Positions 17,400-26,295 are shown, counted from the stretch's first letter. The stretch is DNA of 64,000 nt from Savagea serpentis (GCF_015351395.1 NZ_JADKPV010000001.1:620001-684000); one strand, 5' to 3'. Notes: generated by a model not told the origin, from the letters alone. A program made the numbers and translations.

Positions 17400-17984
17400 G
17401 TGACGAGATGGCAAAAAGGGTATGAGGTGGAGCCGAGGCATTATCGCATTCATATGCGAGAGCGGACAGAGCTTGTGAAGCGTGATTTTGAAACATTGGA
17501 TGAACAAATTGAAGAAAATGAAGATGAAGCGGTGCAAAAAATTTTGAAAAGGCGACGCAGTCAACGATACGGGATGTTCATGTTCGAGTTGTTTCAAATT
17601 GTCGAACAAGGGTGGAAGCTCGCGCATGAGTATTATTACGATGAACCGTTCATCCACCGCGAAGCATTGAATGCGTATTATGCGAAACATGGGCATTATA
17701 CGAGCACGATCGCTTTACTTGAAGAGGCGCTCGCTCCAAAAATCGGGAGGCCGCTCCATTTATCGTATTATGTTGACGTACGAAATTATTTAGTACATGA
17801 AGAATTAAATCTCGTCTTAGCATTGAAGGAAAGTTATTTCGAGCTGATGGAAAAAGAAGAGCGTACAGAAGAGGAAGAGCAAAAATTCCGTCTGTTACAT
17901 AAAGAAGATGATGCGTTTATCCGTTATTTCATGGAGCGTATTTTACATTTTGCGAACGAAGAAGAAACGACTCCCTCACATTAG
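17400..17984 (+). CDS. Hypothetical helical cytosolic protein
   Basis: About 194 residues, strongly charged and helical, with no membrane segment. I do not recognise a family. Aromatic and basic clusters (RRSQRYGMFMFELFQIVEQGW, about 55-75) and a Glu-rich C-terminal helix are the only features. The frame opens at GTG 17391, but the GAGGTG site fits GTG 17400 (VTRWQKG) better. A terminator abuts the stop. It is monocistronic and convergent with the DUF3592-like gene. Confidence 0.6.
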   Translation: MTRWQKGYEVEPRHYRIHMRERTELVKRDFETLDEQIEENEDEAVQKILKRRRSQRYGMFMFELFQIVEQGWKLAHEYYYDEPFIHREALNAYYAKHGHYTSTIALLEEALAPKIGRPLHLSYYVDVRNYLVHEELNLVLALKESYFELMEKEERTEEEEQKFRLLHKEDDAFIRYFMERILHFANEEETTPSH

Positions 17985-18000
17985 AAGGAGTCGTTTTTTT
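17965..18000. terminator. Shared terminator between convergent genes
   Basis: A 10-bp stem AAACGACTCC (17965-17974) pairs with GGAGTCGTTT (17987-17996) and a T run follows. It overlaps the 3' end of the upstream gene and the stop of the downstream minus-strand gene. Confidence 0.8.
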
Positions 18001-18391
18001 ACGCTTTCATTTGATTGCGGGCGACGCTTTCTTTAAACGATGTCGCATCGACGAGGAGTGTTTTCGGGAAAAGTGGGTGATACCGAATCGCGACGTCATG
18101 CCCTGTACGAATGAGCGCCATATGTAAATGAACTTCAATTTCATAGGCGCGTCCGACGATGATTTTACCGTCGTCGGTCGTATATTGAATCGTTATGACG
18201 AGTGCTTCACGGTGCAATTGGCCGCGTTCGACAAAGAGTCCTTGCTCCGTTTCCATCGATACGATATGTCCCACCGTCGATTTCCCTTTTTGTCGAATGA
18301 ACCGTCGGATGAGTGGGCGAGAGAAGAGAACGATGAAAACAATGACCAGCAATCCGTAAGCGATGATCCAAAATACAGTCGTCATCTCCAT
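17999..18391 (-). CDS. DUF3592-like membrane protein (paralogue 1)
   Basis: A 130-residue protein with one N-terminal membrane helix (about residues 5-25), a basic linker, then a small beta-rich domain. The order is: Gly-containing turn (VGHIV), hydrophobic strands (ALVITIQYTT, AYEIEV), then the VAIRYHPLFPKTLLVD ending that is typical of DUF3592-like proteins. Role unknown. The protein at 18991-19473 has the same plan (VPIRYSTRFPRFIALD near its end), so the two are paralogues flanking a lipoprotein gene. Confidence 0.62.
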   Translation of the reverse strand: MEMTTVFWIIAYGLLVIVFIVLFSRPLIRRFIRQKGKSTVGHIVSMETEQGLFVERGQLHREALVITIQYTTDDGKIIVGRAYEIEVHLHMALIRTGHDVAIRYHPLFPKTLLVDATSFKESVARNQMKA

Positions 18392-18514
18392 ATCATTCGC
18401 CTCCTTTTCTTTAGTATACGCTTTTTTGAATGAAATTTCTGTTCTAAACGGAAAGTGAGAAACTGGAAGCTTTTTGTCAGCTATTGTAAAGTAGAAGAAA
18501 AAGGAGGTCCTCGA

Positions 18515-18997
18515 ATGAAGCGATGGCTCATGCTGTTCGTTTTCGTTTTGGCAGGTTGCACATGGGAAGTGGCGGATATGGGATTGAGTGTCGGGAGCAT
18601 TGGATTAGAAGGTCTTACGGAAGGAGAAGAGTATGGCATTGTCTTTCCAATCGAGCGTCGGAGAGAAGGAGCGGTAATATTGCGTTCGATGGAGATTGTG
18701 ACGCAACAAGATGATGTCGTCGACGGAATGGAATACTCTTTTTACGGCGCAACGCCTGTACAATCGGTCGGGATGATGCCGTGGGAGCGATACGGCGCAA
18801 CCGTTCCATTAGACGGCTTTCGATTGGAAGGGGAACGAAACTTTCTCCTCTATGTGAAGTTGCAAGGAGACGTGATAGAAGATCCTCTTCGCCGCTTGCG
18901 CATTACGTATGAAAAAGACGGAGAAACATTCGTCCAACTTCATAAAGTGACGATGCTTGAAAATTTGCATACGAAAAAAGAACGCACGACTCATTGA
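18515..18997 (+). CDS. Small lipoprotein of unknown function
   Basis: A 160-residue protein with a lipoprotein signal: MKRWLMLFVFVLAGC, lipid attachment at Cys15. The mature part is probably a beta-sandwich of exported type (EEYGIVFPIERRREGAVI, GERNFLLYVKLQG). No domain named. The frame is open from 18455, but ATG 18515 with AAAGGAGG 10 nt upstream and an immediate signal peptide fixes the start. Its 3' end overlaps the convergent membrane-protein gene by 7 bp. It lies between the two DUF3592-like paralogues, which may share its function. Confidence 0.7.
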   Translation: MKRWLMLFVFVLAGCTWEVADMGLSVGSIGLEGLTEGEEYGIVFPIERRREGAVILRSMEIVTQQDDVVDGMEYSFYGATPVQSVGMMPWERYGATVPLDGFRLEGERNFLLYVKLQGDVIEDPLRRLRITYEKDGETFVQLHKVTMLENLHTKKERTTH

Positions 18998-19013
18998 GAA
19001 CGCGTTCTTTTTT
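18974..19013. terminator. Bidirectional terminator inside overlapping convergent gene ends
   Basis: A 12-bp stem AAAAAAGAACGC pairs with GCGTTCTTTTTT around a 16-nt loop. It spans both stop codons and would work on either strand. Confidence 0.8.
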
Positions 19014-19473
19014 GTTTCGCTTGTCGCACGGCAGCGGCTCGTTCTTTTTGTTGGACGCTCCAGTCGAGCGCAATGAAGCGCGGGAAGCGTGTTGAATATC
19101 GAATCGGTACTGCTTGTCCGGAGCGGTAATCGGTCGCATAATGACGATAAATATAGTCGCGCACTTTCGCTTGGCGCTTCATCCCTTTCGAACAAGTATA
19201 TTCGATGAGCGCATCGACTCGGTTGAACCACATTCCGGCTTGTTCAAAGTAAATGCCTTGGTCAACAGAACAATCTTTTAACTGGCCGATCGTGAGTGTG
19301 CCTTTTCTTTGTAGCCATTTCCGAATGACGGTCTTTCGTATAAAGAATAGAAAGGAAATGAAAGCAAGAAGGCTAAGAATGAATACGACACTATTGCGCC
19401 AAATGACCGAAGGAATGATCACATATGCCAAAACAGCAAAAGCTCCGAGAAAATAAGCGGGTAATAAATACAT
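18991..19473 (-). CDS. DUF3592-like membrane protein (paralogue 2)
   Basis: A 160-residue protein with two N-terminal membrane segments (about residues 3-22 and 28-47). The basic linker and soluble beta-rich domain that follow have the same order as the protein at 17999-18391. It ends in a Lys/Arg/Gln-rich tail coded by the terminator sequence. Function unknown. The GAGGTG site upstream of the ATG fits. Confidence 0.6.
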   Translation of the reverse strand: MYLLPAYFLGAFAVLAYVIIPSVIWRNSVVFILSLLAFISFLFFIRKTVIRKWLQRKGTLTIGQLKDCSVDQGIYFEQAGMWFNRVDALIEYTCSKGMKRQAKVRDYIYRHYATDYRSGQAVPIRYSTRFPRFIALDWSVQQKERAAAVRQAKQKRTRSQ

Positions 19474-19591
19474 CGCGTCACCTCTTTTCTTTTAGTATAC
19501 GAGATTCAGTTGGAGAAAATGGTTAAAAGTTTGTAAAGAGAGAAGTGGCACTTCACATATGATATACTGTCTCACACGAAGGAGTGATTAG

Positions 19592-20605
19592 ATGTCAATT
19601 CGATTAAGTATTTTAGAACAATCGATGTTATCGGAAGGACAAACAGCGAAAGAAGCTTTAGACAAAACGGTCGAGATGGCGAAGCTCGCTGATGAACTAG
19701 GCTTCGAACGCTTTTGGGTCGCTGAACATCACGGTTCGCGCAAACTTGCGAGCTCAACCCCAGAAATTTTAATGGCGCATATCGCCAACGAGACAGAACG
19801 GATTCGCATCGGTTCGGGCGGTGTTATGTTGCCTCATTATAGTCCGTACAAAATTGCGGAAAACTTTAAATTGTTAGAAGCGCTCTACCCAGGGCGCATC
19901 GATGCAGGAGTCGGTCGCGCGCCAGGAGGAAGTCAGCTCGTTCATTACGCTTTGCGAGAAGGACAGCCGCGCAACGTAGACGTTTTCCCGGATCAAGTGA
20001 AAGAGTTGCGCAGTTATTTAAACGATGATGTGACAGGGGCAAAATTGCATCCGAAGTTGTATGCCGCACCTGAAATTGATACGAAACCGCGCGTCTGGAT
20101 GCTCGGGTCGAGTCCGTCTTCTGCACAACTTGCCGCAGAACAAGGATTGCCTTACATGTATGCCCAGTTTATTAGTGGCAGTGAAGCGATCGGCACGTAT
20201 GCGACTTCACTCTATCACCAACAGTACAACCGAGCAGGCGAAGAAGATACACCTGAAAATGCAGTCAGTATTTTCTTCGCCTGTGCGGAAACAGAAGAAG
20301 AAGCAGAGCGCATCGCACAAGGCTTCGATTATTCGATGCTTTGGTTAGAAACGGGGAAAACGAGCGAAGGAACGCCATCCCCTGAGACGATCGCCGCTTA
20401 CAATGCTTCCCCGTCTGAAATCGCGCGCATGAAACAAAATCGTTCACGCATGATTGTCGGAACACCGCAGTCCGCAAAACGTCAAATTGAAGCGCTCGCC
20501 GAAAAATATGCGGCGAAAGAAGTGATGCTCGTCATGATTACGTATGATTACGACGACAAATTAGAAGCGTATCGCCTCATCGCCAAAGAAATGCTCGGCT
20601 CATAA
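19592..20605 (+). CDS. LLM-class (luciferase-like) flavin-dependent oxidoreductase
   Basis: A 337-residue TIM-barrel flavoprotein of the bacterial luciferase-like family, single-subunit type (MsnO8-like, similar to B. subtilis YwcH/YceB). Landmarks are LSILEQSM at the N-terminus, FWVAEHHG near residue 42, RIRIGSGGVMLPHYSPYKIAE near 70 and the GRIDAGVGRAPGG loop near 107. The substrate is unknown; relatives use reduced FMN and oxygen. GGAGTG ribosome site 5 nt before the ATG. It is monocistronic and closed by a terminator. Confidence 0.87.
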   Translation: MSIRLSILEQSMLSEGQTAKEALDKTVEMAKLADELGFERFWVAEHHGSRKLASSTPEILMAHIANETERIRIGSGGVMLPHYSPYKIAENFKLLEALYPGRIDAGVGRAPGGSQLVHYALREGQPRNVDVFPDQVKELRSYLNDDVTGAKLHPKLYAAPEIDTKPRVWMLGSSPSSAQLAAEQGLPYMYAQFISGSEAIGTYATSLYHQQYNRAGEEDTPENAVSIFFACAETEEEAERIAQGFDYSMLWLETGKTSEGTPSPETIAAYNASPSEIARMKQNRSRMIVGTPQSAKRQIEALAEKYAAKEVMLVMITYDYDDKLEAYRLIAKEMLGS

Positions 20606-20615
20606 TCGATGAAAA

Positions 20616-20649
20616 AAAGCATCGTCCTCGTAAAAAGGGCGATGCTTTG
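20616..20649. terminator. Terminator after the LLM oxidoreductase gene
   Basis: AAAGCATCG (20616-20624) pairs with CGATGCTTT (20640-20648). It lies between convergent genes. Confidence 0.8.
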
Positions 20650-20651
20650 TA

Positions 20652-21512
20652 TTATTGAAATTCGGACCAATCGGGTTCTTCACAGACCATATTTTCTGAA
20701 TCAAATGTCATAAAGCTATGTTCGATGACACGCCCGTCTATTTCTGTACTGCCGTTCGCACCGATTAAATCGCCTTGTTCTTCGAGAGGTAATAATGTTC
20801 CGTCAACGACGATATGTGTACGGTAAGCACCGCTAGAGTTTTTCCCTTCCCATCCGAGATCTTGAGGAGAGGAAGTAATGATCGGATTTTCTTTCGTGAA
20901 GTCATACGTAATCCACCCATCTTCAAAAGGAAGGGGCGGGGCATCTGGTTGATTGTAAACGACGTAATAACACCCTTCTTTTGAAAGAAATGCGTACGCC
21001 TCATCTGTTAAGCGCCCTTTACTATCTTGAACGACGATCGCATAAAGTGCGCCAATGAACAAACTAAAAATGAGAAATAAAAGACCACCGCGTTCTCGGT
21101 CATTAGCAACCGCACGCTCTTTCCACACCCAACGTTCGGCAATGAGCTGCAGGATGAAAAATAATAAAGTAGCAAAAGCACCGAACGCAACGAAACTAGC
21201 AAGTGTATCGCTGTTTTTAACCGAATTCCACTCACCAATCACGTAAGAAAGCGCCGCGATAAGTACGCCACCTAAAATCATATTCGGAAAGCGCCACGTC
21301 ATTTTTTCACTAAACTTTGTTGTCACATACGCAACGAGCGTTCCGAGTGTGATGTAGAGTGGTGCAACGTAAAGCAAAGGAAAAAGAAATAACTCGCCAA
21401 ATGAGGGAGTATAGACACCAGGCTTAGGATCGCCAAGTGGGACAGATAACCCGGCGAGACCGAGGGCGAATAAAAGACTACTGATTAAGGAAATATAAAA
21501 TAATCGCAACAT
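20652..21512 (-). CDS. Multi-pass membrane protein of unknown function
   Basis: About 286 residues. Five or so hydrophobic segments fill the N-terminal 160 residues, then comes a soluble, probably extracytoplasmic, C-terminal domain with acidic and aromatic residues (GCYYVVYNQPDAPPLPFEDG). I do not recognise a family. The frame extends to 21557, but ATG 21512 has AAAGGAG 7 nt upstream and starts directly with a membrane helix. It is alone and convergent with the oxidoreductase gene. Confidence 0.65.
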   Translation of the reverse strand: MLRLFYISLISSLLFALGLAGLSVPLGDPKPGVYTPSFGELFLFPLLYVAPLYITLGTLVAYVTTKFSEKMTWRFPNMILGGVLIAALSYVIGEWNSVKNSDTLASFVAFGAFATLLFFILQLIAERWVWKERAVANDRERGGLLFLIFSLFIGALYAIVVQDSKGRLTDEAYAFLSKEGCYYVVYNQPDAPPLPFEDGWITYDFTKENPIITSSPQDLGWEGKNSSGAYRTHIVVDGTLLPLEEQGDLIGANGSTEIDGRVIEHSFMTFDSENMVCEEPDWSEFQ

Positions 21513-21616
21513 ATAAAAACTCCTTTCTATACGTATGAAGACGTATAATCTCTTCAAAAGATACCAAAAGAAGCGAATGATGTAAATGAACAGAAAAGAA
21601 ATAGAGGCCTAAATAA

Positions 21617-21661
21617 AAAACGCATGAAATCAAGTGTTTCACTTTTGATTTCATGCGTTTT
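21617..21661. terminator. Terminator after the haem monooxygenase gene
   Basis: A 17-bp perfect stem, arms AAAACGCATGAAATCAA and its complement (21645-21661), stops transcription from the minus-strand gene. Confidence 0.85.
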
Positions 21662-21683
21662 CGTAAGCTCGCTTTATTTTCGT

Positions 21684-22016
21684 CTACATAGCAGCGGTTG
21701 TCATCGGATGGCGAACGACTTTCACTTCTTGGAAAATGATTTCATTTCCGATGATGAACGCAGGGCGCTGTCCTTCCCCGTCTTTACTATGCGCTTGTTT
21801 GAATGCGTCGCTCTTCATCCACGCTTTGAATGCCGCTTCGTCCGTCCAACGTGTAACGATACATACTTCATCATGCTCTTTCACTTTTTGAGTTTCCAGC
21901 ACTTCCAATCCTAAAAACCCTTCCATTTGTTCGATTTTCCCGACTTTGTTAAAGCGCTCGATCAACTTGTGCGCTTCTCCTTTTTGAATGAATGTTTTAT
22001 TCGTCACGATATACAT
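21684..22016 (-). CDS. Haem-degrading monooxygenase (antibiotic biosynthesis monooxygenase fold, HmoA/IsdG-like)
   Basis: A 110-residue ABM-fold protein: MYIVTNKTFIQKGEAHKLIE start, GFLGLEVLETQ strand, then VCIVTRWTDEAAFKAWM and FKQAHSK. This order is that of HmoA/HmoB/IsdG-type haem monooxygenases, which open the haem ring and free iron in the cytosol. It lies divergent to the NEAT/Isd operon. ATG 22016 is chosen over 22061 because AAAGGGG precedes it at proper distance. I see no Fur box of its own. IsdG and HmoA subfamilies cannot be separated by eye, so no symbol is given. Confidence 0.8.
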   Translation of the reverse strand: MYIVTNKTFIQKGEAHKLIERFNKVGKIEQMEGFLGLEVLETQKVKEHDEVCIVTRWTDEAAFKAWMKSDAFKQAHSKDGEGQRPAFIIGNEIIFQEVKVVRHPMTTAAM

Positions 22017-22244
22017 ATCGCTCGACCCCTTTCGTTCGTGCTGATTTAATAATTTCATCATAAAAGGAATTTGTTTTTTTGCATATAGACAAAAGAGGGA
22101 ATTTTAACAGGGCGTTTTGCTAAAAATCCATTTTGGACTTTTTCATCGACCGTTTTAACTTCTAGTTCTCCTTGTCATACCGCTGTTTTATTAAAGAAAA
22201 TGCAGGAATGAGCTAAAAAACATCTTGAAAAAGTATATTATCGT

Positions 22245-22272
22245 TTGACGCCTCCTCCTGTATGCTTATTAG
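22245..22272 (+). promoter_or_regulatory. Promoter of the Isd operon
   Basis: A -35 box TTGACG (22245-22250), a 16-bp spacer and a -10 box TATTAG (22267-22272) lie directly upstream of the Fur box. Confidence 0.6.
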
Positions 22273-22282
22273 CGAAAGGGAA

Positions 22283-22297
22283 TGATAAACATTCTCA
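22283..22297 (+). promoter_or_regulatory. Fur box of the Isd operon
   Basis: TGATAAACATTCTCA matches the 7-1-7 Fur consensus TGATAAT-N-ATTATCA with two mismatches and lies at the likely transcription start. Iron-replete Fur would repress the haem locus. Confidence 0.72.
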
Positions 22298-22315
22298 ATT
22301 GAGAGGAGGGATAAT

Positions 22316-22921
22316 ATGCAAGCCCGCCATTTTCATTTATTATTTGTATTTATTTTTATCGTAAGTTTCGCACAACGAGCGGGTGCTGTAGAGGATGGCG
22401 TGTATGAAATTCAATACGAATTACTCCATGCCTCCAACGATTCCGTTTCGATCGCGAATGATTATTTTGAAAAACCGGCGATTTGGATTGTCGAAGGAGA
22501 CGAGCAATACGTGCAATTGACTTTGAATCATAGTGAATGGACGAAGCAATTACAAGCACCTGTAGGAGGAGAGTACGTCGATGTGACGGTGATTGAGGAA
22601 GATCGAGAGAACGATTTACGCACGATTCAATTTCCACTCGAACAATCGATCGGAGAACCGGTTGAAATGAAAATGCACGTGCTCATTGAGACGATGACTC
22701 CCGTTTATGATCATCGCTACACCGTTCGCTTACAATTCGATGAACAATCTGCAAAGCGTGTGGAACAACAAGAAGCGTATGCGGTATCCGCTGAAACGAA
22801 AAGCACACAACCATTATGGCGCAAGCCTTTACTCGTGACAGGTAGTTTACTTATCGCAGGAGCTCTATTCATTGGAATCGCATTCGCACGGAAAAAAACA
22901 AAAAGAATAAAGGAGGAATAA
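22316..22921 (+). CDS. NEAT-domain haem-binding surface protein without sortase motif
   Basis: A 201-residue protein with a signal peptide (cleavage near AGA-VED) and one NEAT domain at about 25-145. A charged linker, a C-terminal membrane helix (about 173-192) and a basic tail follow. The NEAT core shows the SIANDYFEKPAIWIVEG lip region and the haem-ligating YxxxY as YDHRY (Y131, Y135). There is no LPxTG or NPxTx motif before the helix, so it is probably kept in the membrane rather than linked to the wall. Placed first in the operon like IsdC, but the anchor differs. Confidence 0.85.
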   Translation: MQARHFHLLFVFIFIVSFAQRAGAVEDGVYEIQYELLHASNDSVSIANDYFEKPAIWIVEGDEQYVQLTLNHSEWTKQLQAPVGGEYVDVTVIEEDRENDLRTIQFPLEQSIGEPVEMKMHVLIETMTPVYDHRYTVRLQFDEQSAKRVEQQEAYAVSAETKSTQPLWRKPLLVTGSLLIAGALFIGIAFARKKTKRIKEE

Positions 22922-22925
22922 CACG

Positions 22926-23540
22926 ATGAAACGATGGATCGCTTTTTGTATAGCGATAGGATTACTCATATTGCCAAATGCAAGTTTTGCAGCTACGATT
23001 GCGGACGGAACGTACGATGTCGGATTTCGGGTATTGAAAGAAGAAAATACAGAAGCCTCGATGGCGGATGATTATTTAGAAAAACCAGCGAAAGTGACGG
23101 TGAACAATGGAAAAGCAACGGTTCAAATGGTGTTGAAAAATAGTAGCTGGTGGAAAGAATTTAAAGTGGAAGGAAAAGATGTACGTACAGTGAGTGAAGC
23201 GGACGACGTGCGTGTTGTAGAGTTTGATGTAGCAGATTTAACGCAGATGGTGAAGGCGAATATTCACGTCATCGTCCCAGATATTAATTACGACAATCAT
23301 TACGTCATTCGCTTCGATTTCGATACGAGCGGTTTAGCAAAAGGAGAGACGAGTGCGTCTGAAAGTCCCGAAACTTCTGTTGTGACATCGGCAGAAGCGT
23401 CAGACGGAACTGAAGCAGAGGTCGTCAATCCTAAAACGAGCGATCAAACGCCTATTTTAGCGCTCATCGTATTACTCATTTTTTCAAGTTATTTTTTAAT
23501 TAAACAATATACGAACAAAATCGCTCAAAGAGGTGAATAA
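22926..23540 (+). CDS. isdC: NEAT-domain protein with sortase B-type sorting signal (IsdC-like)
   Basis: A 204-residue protein with an N-terminal signal peptide (cleavage near SFA-ATI) and one NEAT domain at about 25-140. It carries SMADDYLEKPAKV, SSWWKEF and the haem motif YDNHY (Y122, Y126). The C-terminal NPKTS, hydrophobic helix and basic tail match a sortase B substrate, as in IsdC of Staphylococcus and Bacillus anthracis. IsdC passes haem from surface receptors to the membrane lipoprotein. It lies 4 bp after the first NEAT gene. Confidence 0.82.
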   Translation: MKRWIAFCIAIGLLILPNASFAATIADGTYDVGFRVLKEENTEASMADDYLEKPAKVTVNNGKATVQMVLKNSSWWKEFKVEGKDVRTVSEADDVRVVEFDVADLTQMVKANIHVIVPDINYDNHYVIRFDFDTSGLAKGETSASESPETSVVTSAEASDGTEAEVVNPKTSDQTPILALIVLLIFSSYFLIKQYTNKIAQRGE

Positions 23541-23541
23541 T

Positions 23542-26295
23542 GTGAAAACTATTTTACAAAAATCGTTTGTTTTTATGCTGATCGCACTCATCATCGTCTC
23601 TTCGCCCTTACAAATGGCGAGTGCTTCGACGAAGAGTCAACCATCTCCCACGACTTCCAGTTTGCTTCATCTAATAGAAGGAATGGAATGGAAAAATGTT
23701 TATTATGAATGGATGGAAAAGATTACAATCGATGATGGAACGCATACGATTACAGGTTCTCAAAAGCAACAGTTGAATTTATCAAAAGCTCCAAATCAAT
23801 CTGAATCGACTCCTCCAACAGAAGAGCCGACACCACCTAATGAGGATCCTGAAGAATCTGAACAAACGAAAGGCTTGAAAGACGGAACGTATACAGTGCC
23901 TCTTCAAATATTACAAGAAAAAGCAGATAAACCGTCTTCGATGGCGAAATATGTCGAAACACCGGTCTACGGTATTGTGAAAGACGGGAAACATTACCTT
24001 CAAATGACATTGAACGAAAGCGACATGATTCAAAAGATTGTCCTTCACCTTGATGACAATGCGCCACTTCGCACATTGGCGGTCGCGAACGTCGCTCCAT
24101 CTTTACAAACTGTTGAAGCGTACGATATCGCAAAAGATGACCAAAATAATAAGCGCACTGTTCAACTGCAAGTGCCTGCGATCGATCAGCCGATGACATT
24201 AGGCGTGTCCGTCGATACGAAGTCGAACTTCGGGTTTATGGAGCATAAAGTGCGCGTCATTCCTGAAAACGTAACATATGCAGCACCTGCGCCAGAAAAG
24301 TTGCCGACCCCATTGACTGAACAACCGTCCATCGATGAAGCGGTCGTGAAAGCAGAAGCGGCGTTAACCCATTTAGAACACAATCAACCGGTGACAGAAG
24401 CGGAAAAAGAGAAAGTACAACAGTTAATTGATGCCGTGCAAGATGCGGCGAAGAAAGAAGCATTCCAAAAACGTTTGCAAGCTGTAAACGTGCAACAAAA
24501 AGAAATTGATCAAACACTCGGGCAATTCCCGTACATCGTTTGGAAAAAAGAGAAAAATGAATTGTCTGTCGCGGACGGTTACTTCGAAAAACCAGCGACG
24601 GTCGTTGAACGAAATGGCCAAAAATACGCCCAAATCATCATTAAAAATGAAGATTGGTGGCAATATTTCCAAGTGGAACAAGATGGCGCTTATCGAGAAG
24701 TGACGACATTGAAAAAAGAAGAACGGACGAATGAAAAAGGAGAAACAACGGTCGTTCGACTCGTCGAATTTCCATTTGACGCATTCGACCGAGAAATTAA
24801 CGCAAAAGTACACATTATCGTCAAAGGAATTCCAGGATTTGAATACGACAACAAATACGATATTCGTATAGTCATTCAAGATGACCGTAAAGAAACGGTG
24901 AAAGAAGATCCGGCAGAACAGAGAGCAGAACGCGCATTGAGCGCATTAGAGAAACAGACGAAAGTGACGGAAGCAGATAAACAACGCGTTCAAAAGCTCA
25001 TCGATGAAGTGAAAGATCCAAAAGCGAAGCAACTGTTTCAAAAACGTTTAGACTTGGTGAAAGTACAAGAAGCGGTTCCTTCTTTCACGAATTTATCATT
25101 TGTCGTTTTAAAAGAGGATGCGGATGCAAAATCTGTCGCAGATGACTACTTTGAAAAACCGATGAAAACGTATCAAAAAGATGGGAAGCACTACGTACAA
25201 GCAATCATCAAAAATGCGGATTGGTGGCAATACTTCCGCATTCAAGCGAATGGCACATATCAAGATGTTAAAGTGATTGAGCCGTTAGAAGGGAATAAAC
25301 AGCGCATTGAATTCGAAGTCGACCGGATCGACGGTTTTGTTCCAGCGCAATTACATGTCATTGTGAAAGGAATTCCAGGATTTAATTACGACAATAAATA
25401 TAACGTCCGCCTTTTACTCGGCACAGATCAAGTACCAACGGAGAAACATGATCCTGCTGTACAAAAAGCGAAAGACGCACTCGCACAATTGGAAAAACAA
25501 AAAACAGTCACTGAAAAAGACAAACAATCCGTACAAGCGCTCATTCAAAAAGTGCAAGACGCTAAAACAAAAAATGAGCTCCAAAAGCGCCTCGATCAAG
25601 TGAAAGTGACCGAGACAAAAAAAGCCAAGTGGCAATCGATTGACTACGTCGTTTGGAAAGATGATAAAGATGAAACATCTGTGGCCGATAGTTATTTCGC
25701 AAAACCAGCGCAATATATGAAAAAAGACGGAAAGCATTTCATTCGTATTACAGTCAAAAACGAAGATTGGTGGCAATATTTCAAAGTAAAAGCGAATAGA
25801 ACGTATCAAGAAGTGAAGACGATTTCGACGAATAAAGGAGAAAAAACACGCATCGTCGAGTTTGAAATCGATGATCCACAACAGATCGTGCATGCCAAAG
25901 TGCATATTATCGTAACGGGAATTCCTAATTTTAATTATGATAATAAATATGATATTCGTTTGAAATTCGGACAGTTGAAAAACGAAGACGTTACACCCGC
26001 GCCATCTACACCAGGTGGGCCAACGACAACTACTCCATCAACGAATGATTCAACAACATCTACTACACCGGGACAGACGAATGAACGTGACGAATCGCTC
26101 ACGTATGATCGCTCTGAGGATACTCCTTCAAAAGAAGCGGTTTTAACAGATGTGAAACATGCGACGAGCGGTCCATCATTCAATCCGAAAACAGGGGATC
26201 ATTCACAGCTCGCACTGTTTGCATTATTACTTTTACTATCAAGTGGTGTGCTAATGTGGAAAGGGTATCGACGCGTTCGAATAAAAAATCTTTAA
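23542..26295 (+). CDS. Large surface haem receptor with four NEAT domains and sortase B-type anchor
   Basis: About 917 residues: signal peptide, Pro/Glu-rich spacer, then four NEAT domains near 112-236, 330-440, 519-620 and 700-803. NEAT2-4 are close copies, each with SVAD-YF-KP, WWQYF and a YDNKY haem motif. NEAT1 is divergent and has FMEHK at that place, so it may bind a protein or apo-partner instead. Each of NEAT2-4 is preceded by a helical linker of about 60 residues, making a repeating unit of about 180. A Thr/Ser/Pro-rich wall spacer, NPKTG near 880, a helix and a basic tail end the protein. I prefer GTG 23542 (AGAGGTG 6 nt upstream) to 23533. Confidence 0.87.
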   Translation: MKTILQKSFVFMLIALIIVSSPLQMASASTKSQPSPTTSSLLHLIEGMEWKNVYYEWMEKITIDDGTHTITGSQKQQLNLSKAPNQSESTPPTEEPTPPNEDPEESEQTKGLKDGTYTVPLQILQEKADKPSSMAKYVETPVYGIVKDGKHYLQMTLNESDMIQKIVLHLDDNAPLRTLAVANVAPSLQTVEAYDIAKDDQNNKRTVQLQVPAIDQPMTLGVSVDTKSNFGFMEHKVRVIPENVTYAAPAPEKLPTPLTEQPSIDEAVVKAEAALTHLEHNQPVTEAEKEKVQQLIDAVQDAAKKEAFQKRLQAVNVQQKEIDQTLGQFPYIVWKKEKNELSVADGYFEKPATVVERNGQKYAQIIIKNEDWWQYFQVEQDGAYREVTTLKKEERTNEKGETTVVRLVEFPFDAFDREINAKVHIIVKGIPGFEYDNKYDIRIVIQDDRKETVKEDPAEQRAERALSALEKQTKVTEADKQRVQKLIDEVKDPKAKQLFQKRLDLVKVQEAVPSFTNLSFVVLKEDADAKSVADDYFEKPMKTYQKDGKHYVQAIIKNADWWQYFRIQANGTYQDVKVIEPLEGNKQRIEFEVDRIDGFVPAQLHVIVKGIPGFNYDNKYNVRLLLGTDQVPTEKHDPAVQKAKDALAQLEKQKTVTEKDKQSVQALIQKVQDAKTKNELQKRLDQVKVTETKKAKWQSIDYVVWKDDKDETSVADSYFAKPAQYMKKDGKHFIRITVKNEDWWQYFKVKANRTYQEVKTISTNKGEKTRIVEFEIDDPQQIVHAKVHIIVTGIPNFNYDNKYDIRLKFGQLKNEDVTPAPSTPGGPTTTTPSTNDSTTSTTPGQTNERDESLTYDRSEDTPSKEAVLTDVKHATSGPSFNPKTGDHSQLALFALLLLLSSGVLMWKGYRRVRIKNL

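Noticed and set aside
22017-22140. Fur box in front of the haem monooxygenase gene
   Set aside because: I find no 7-1-7 match on the minus strand there; only the divergent operon has one.
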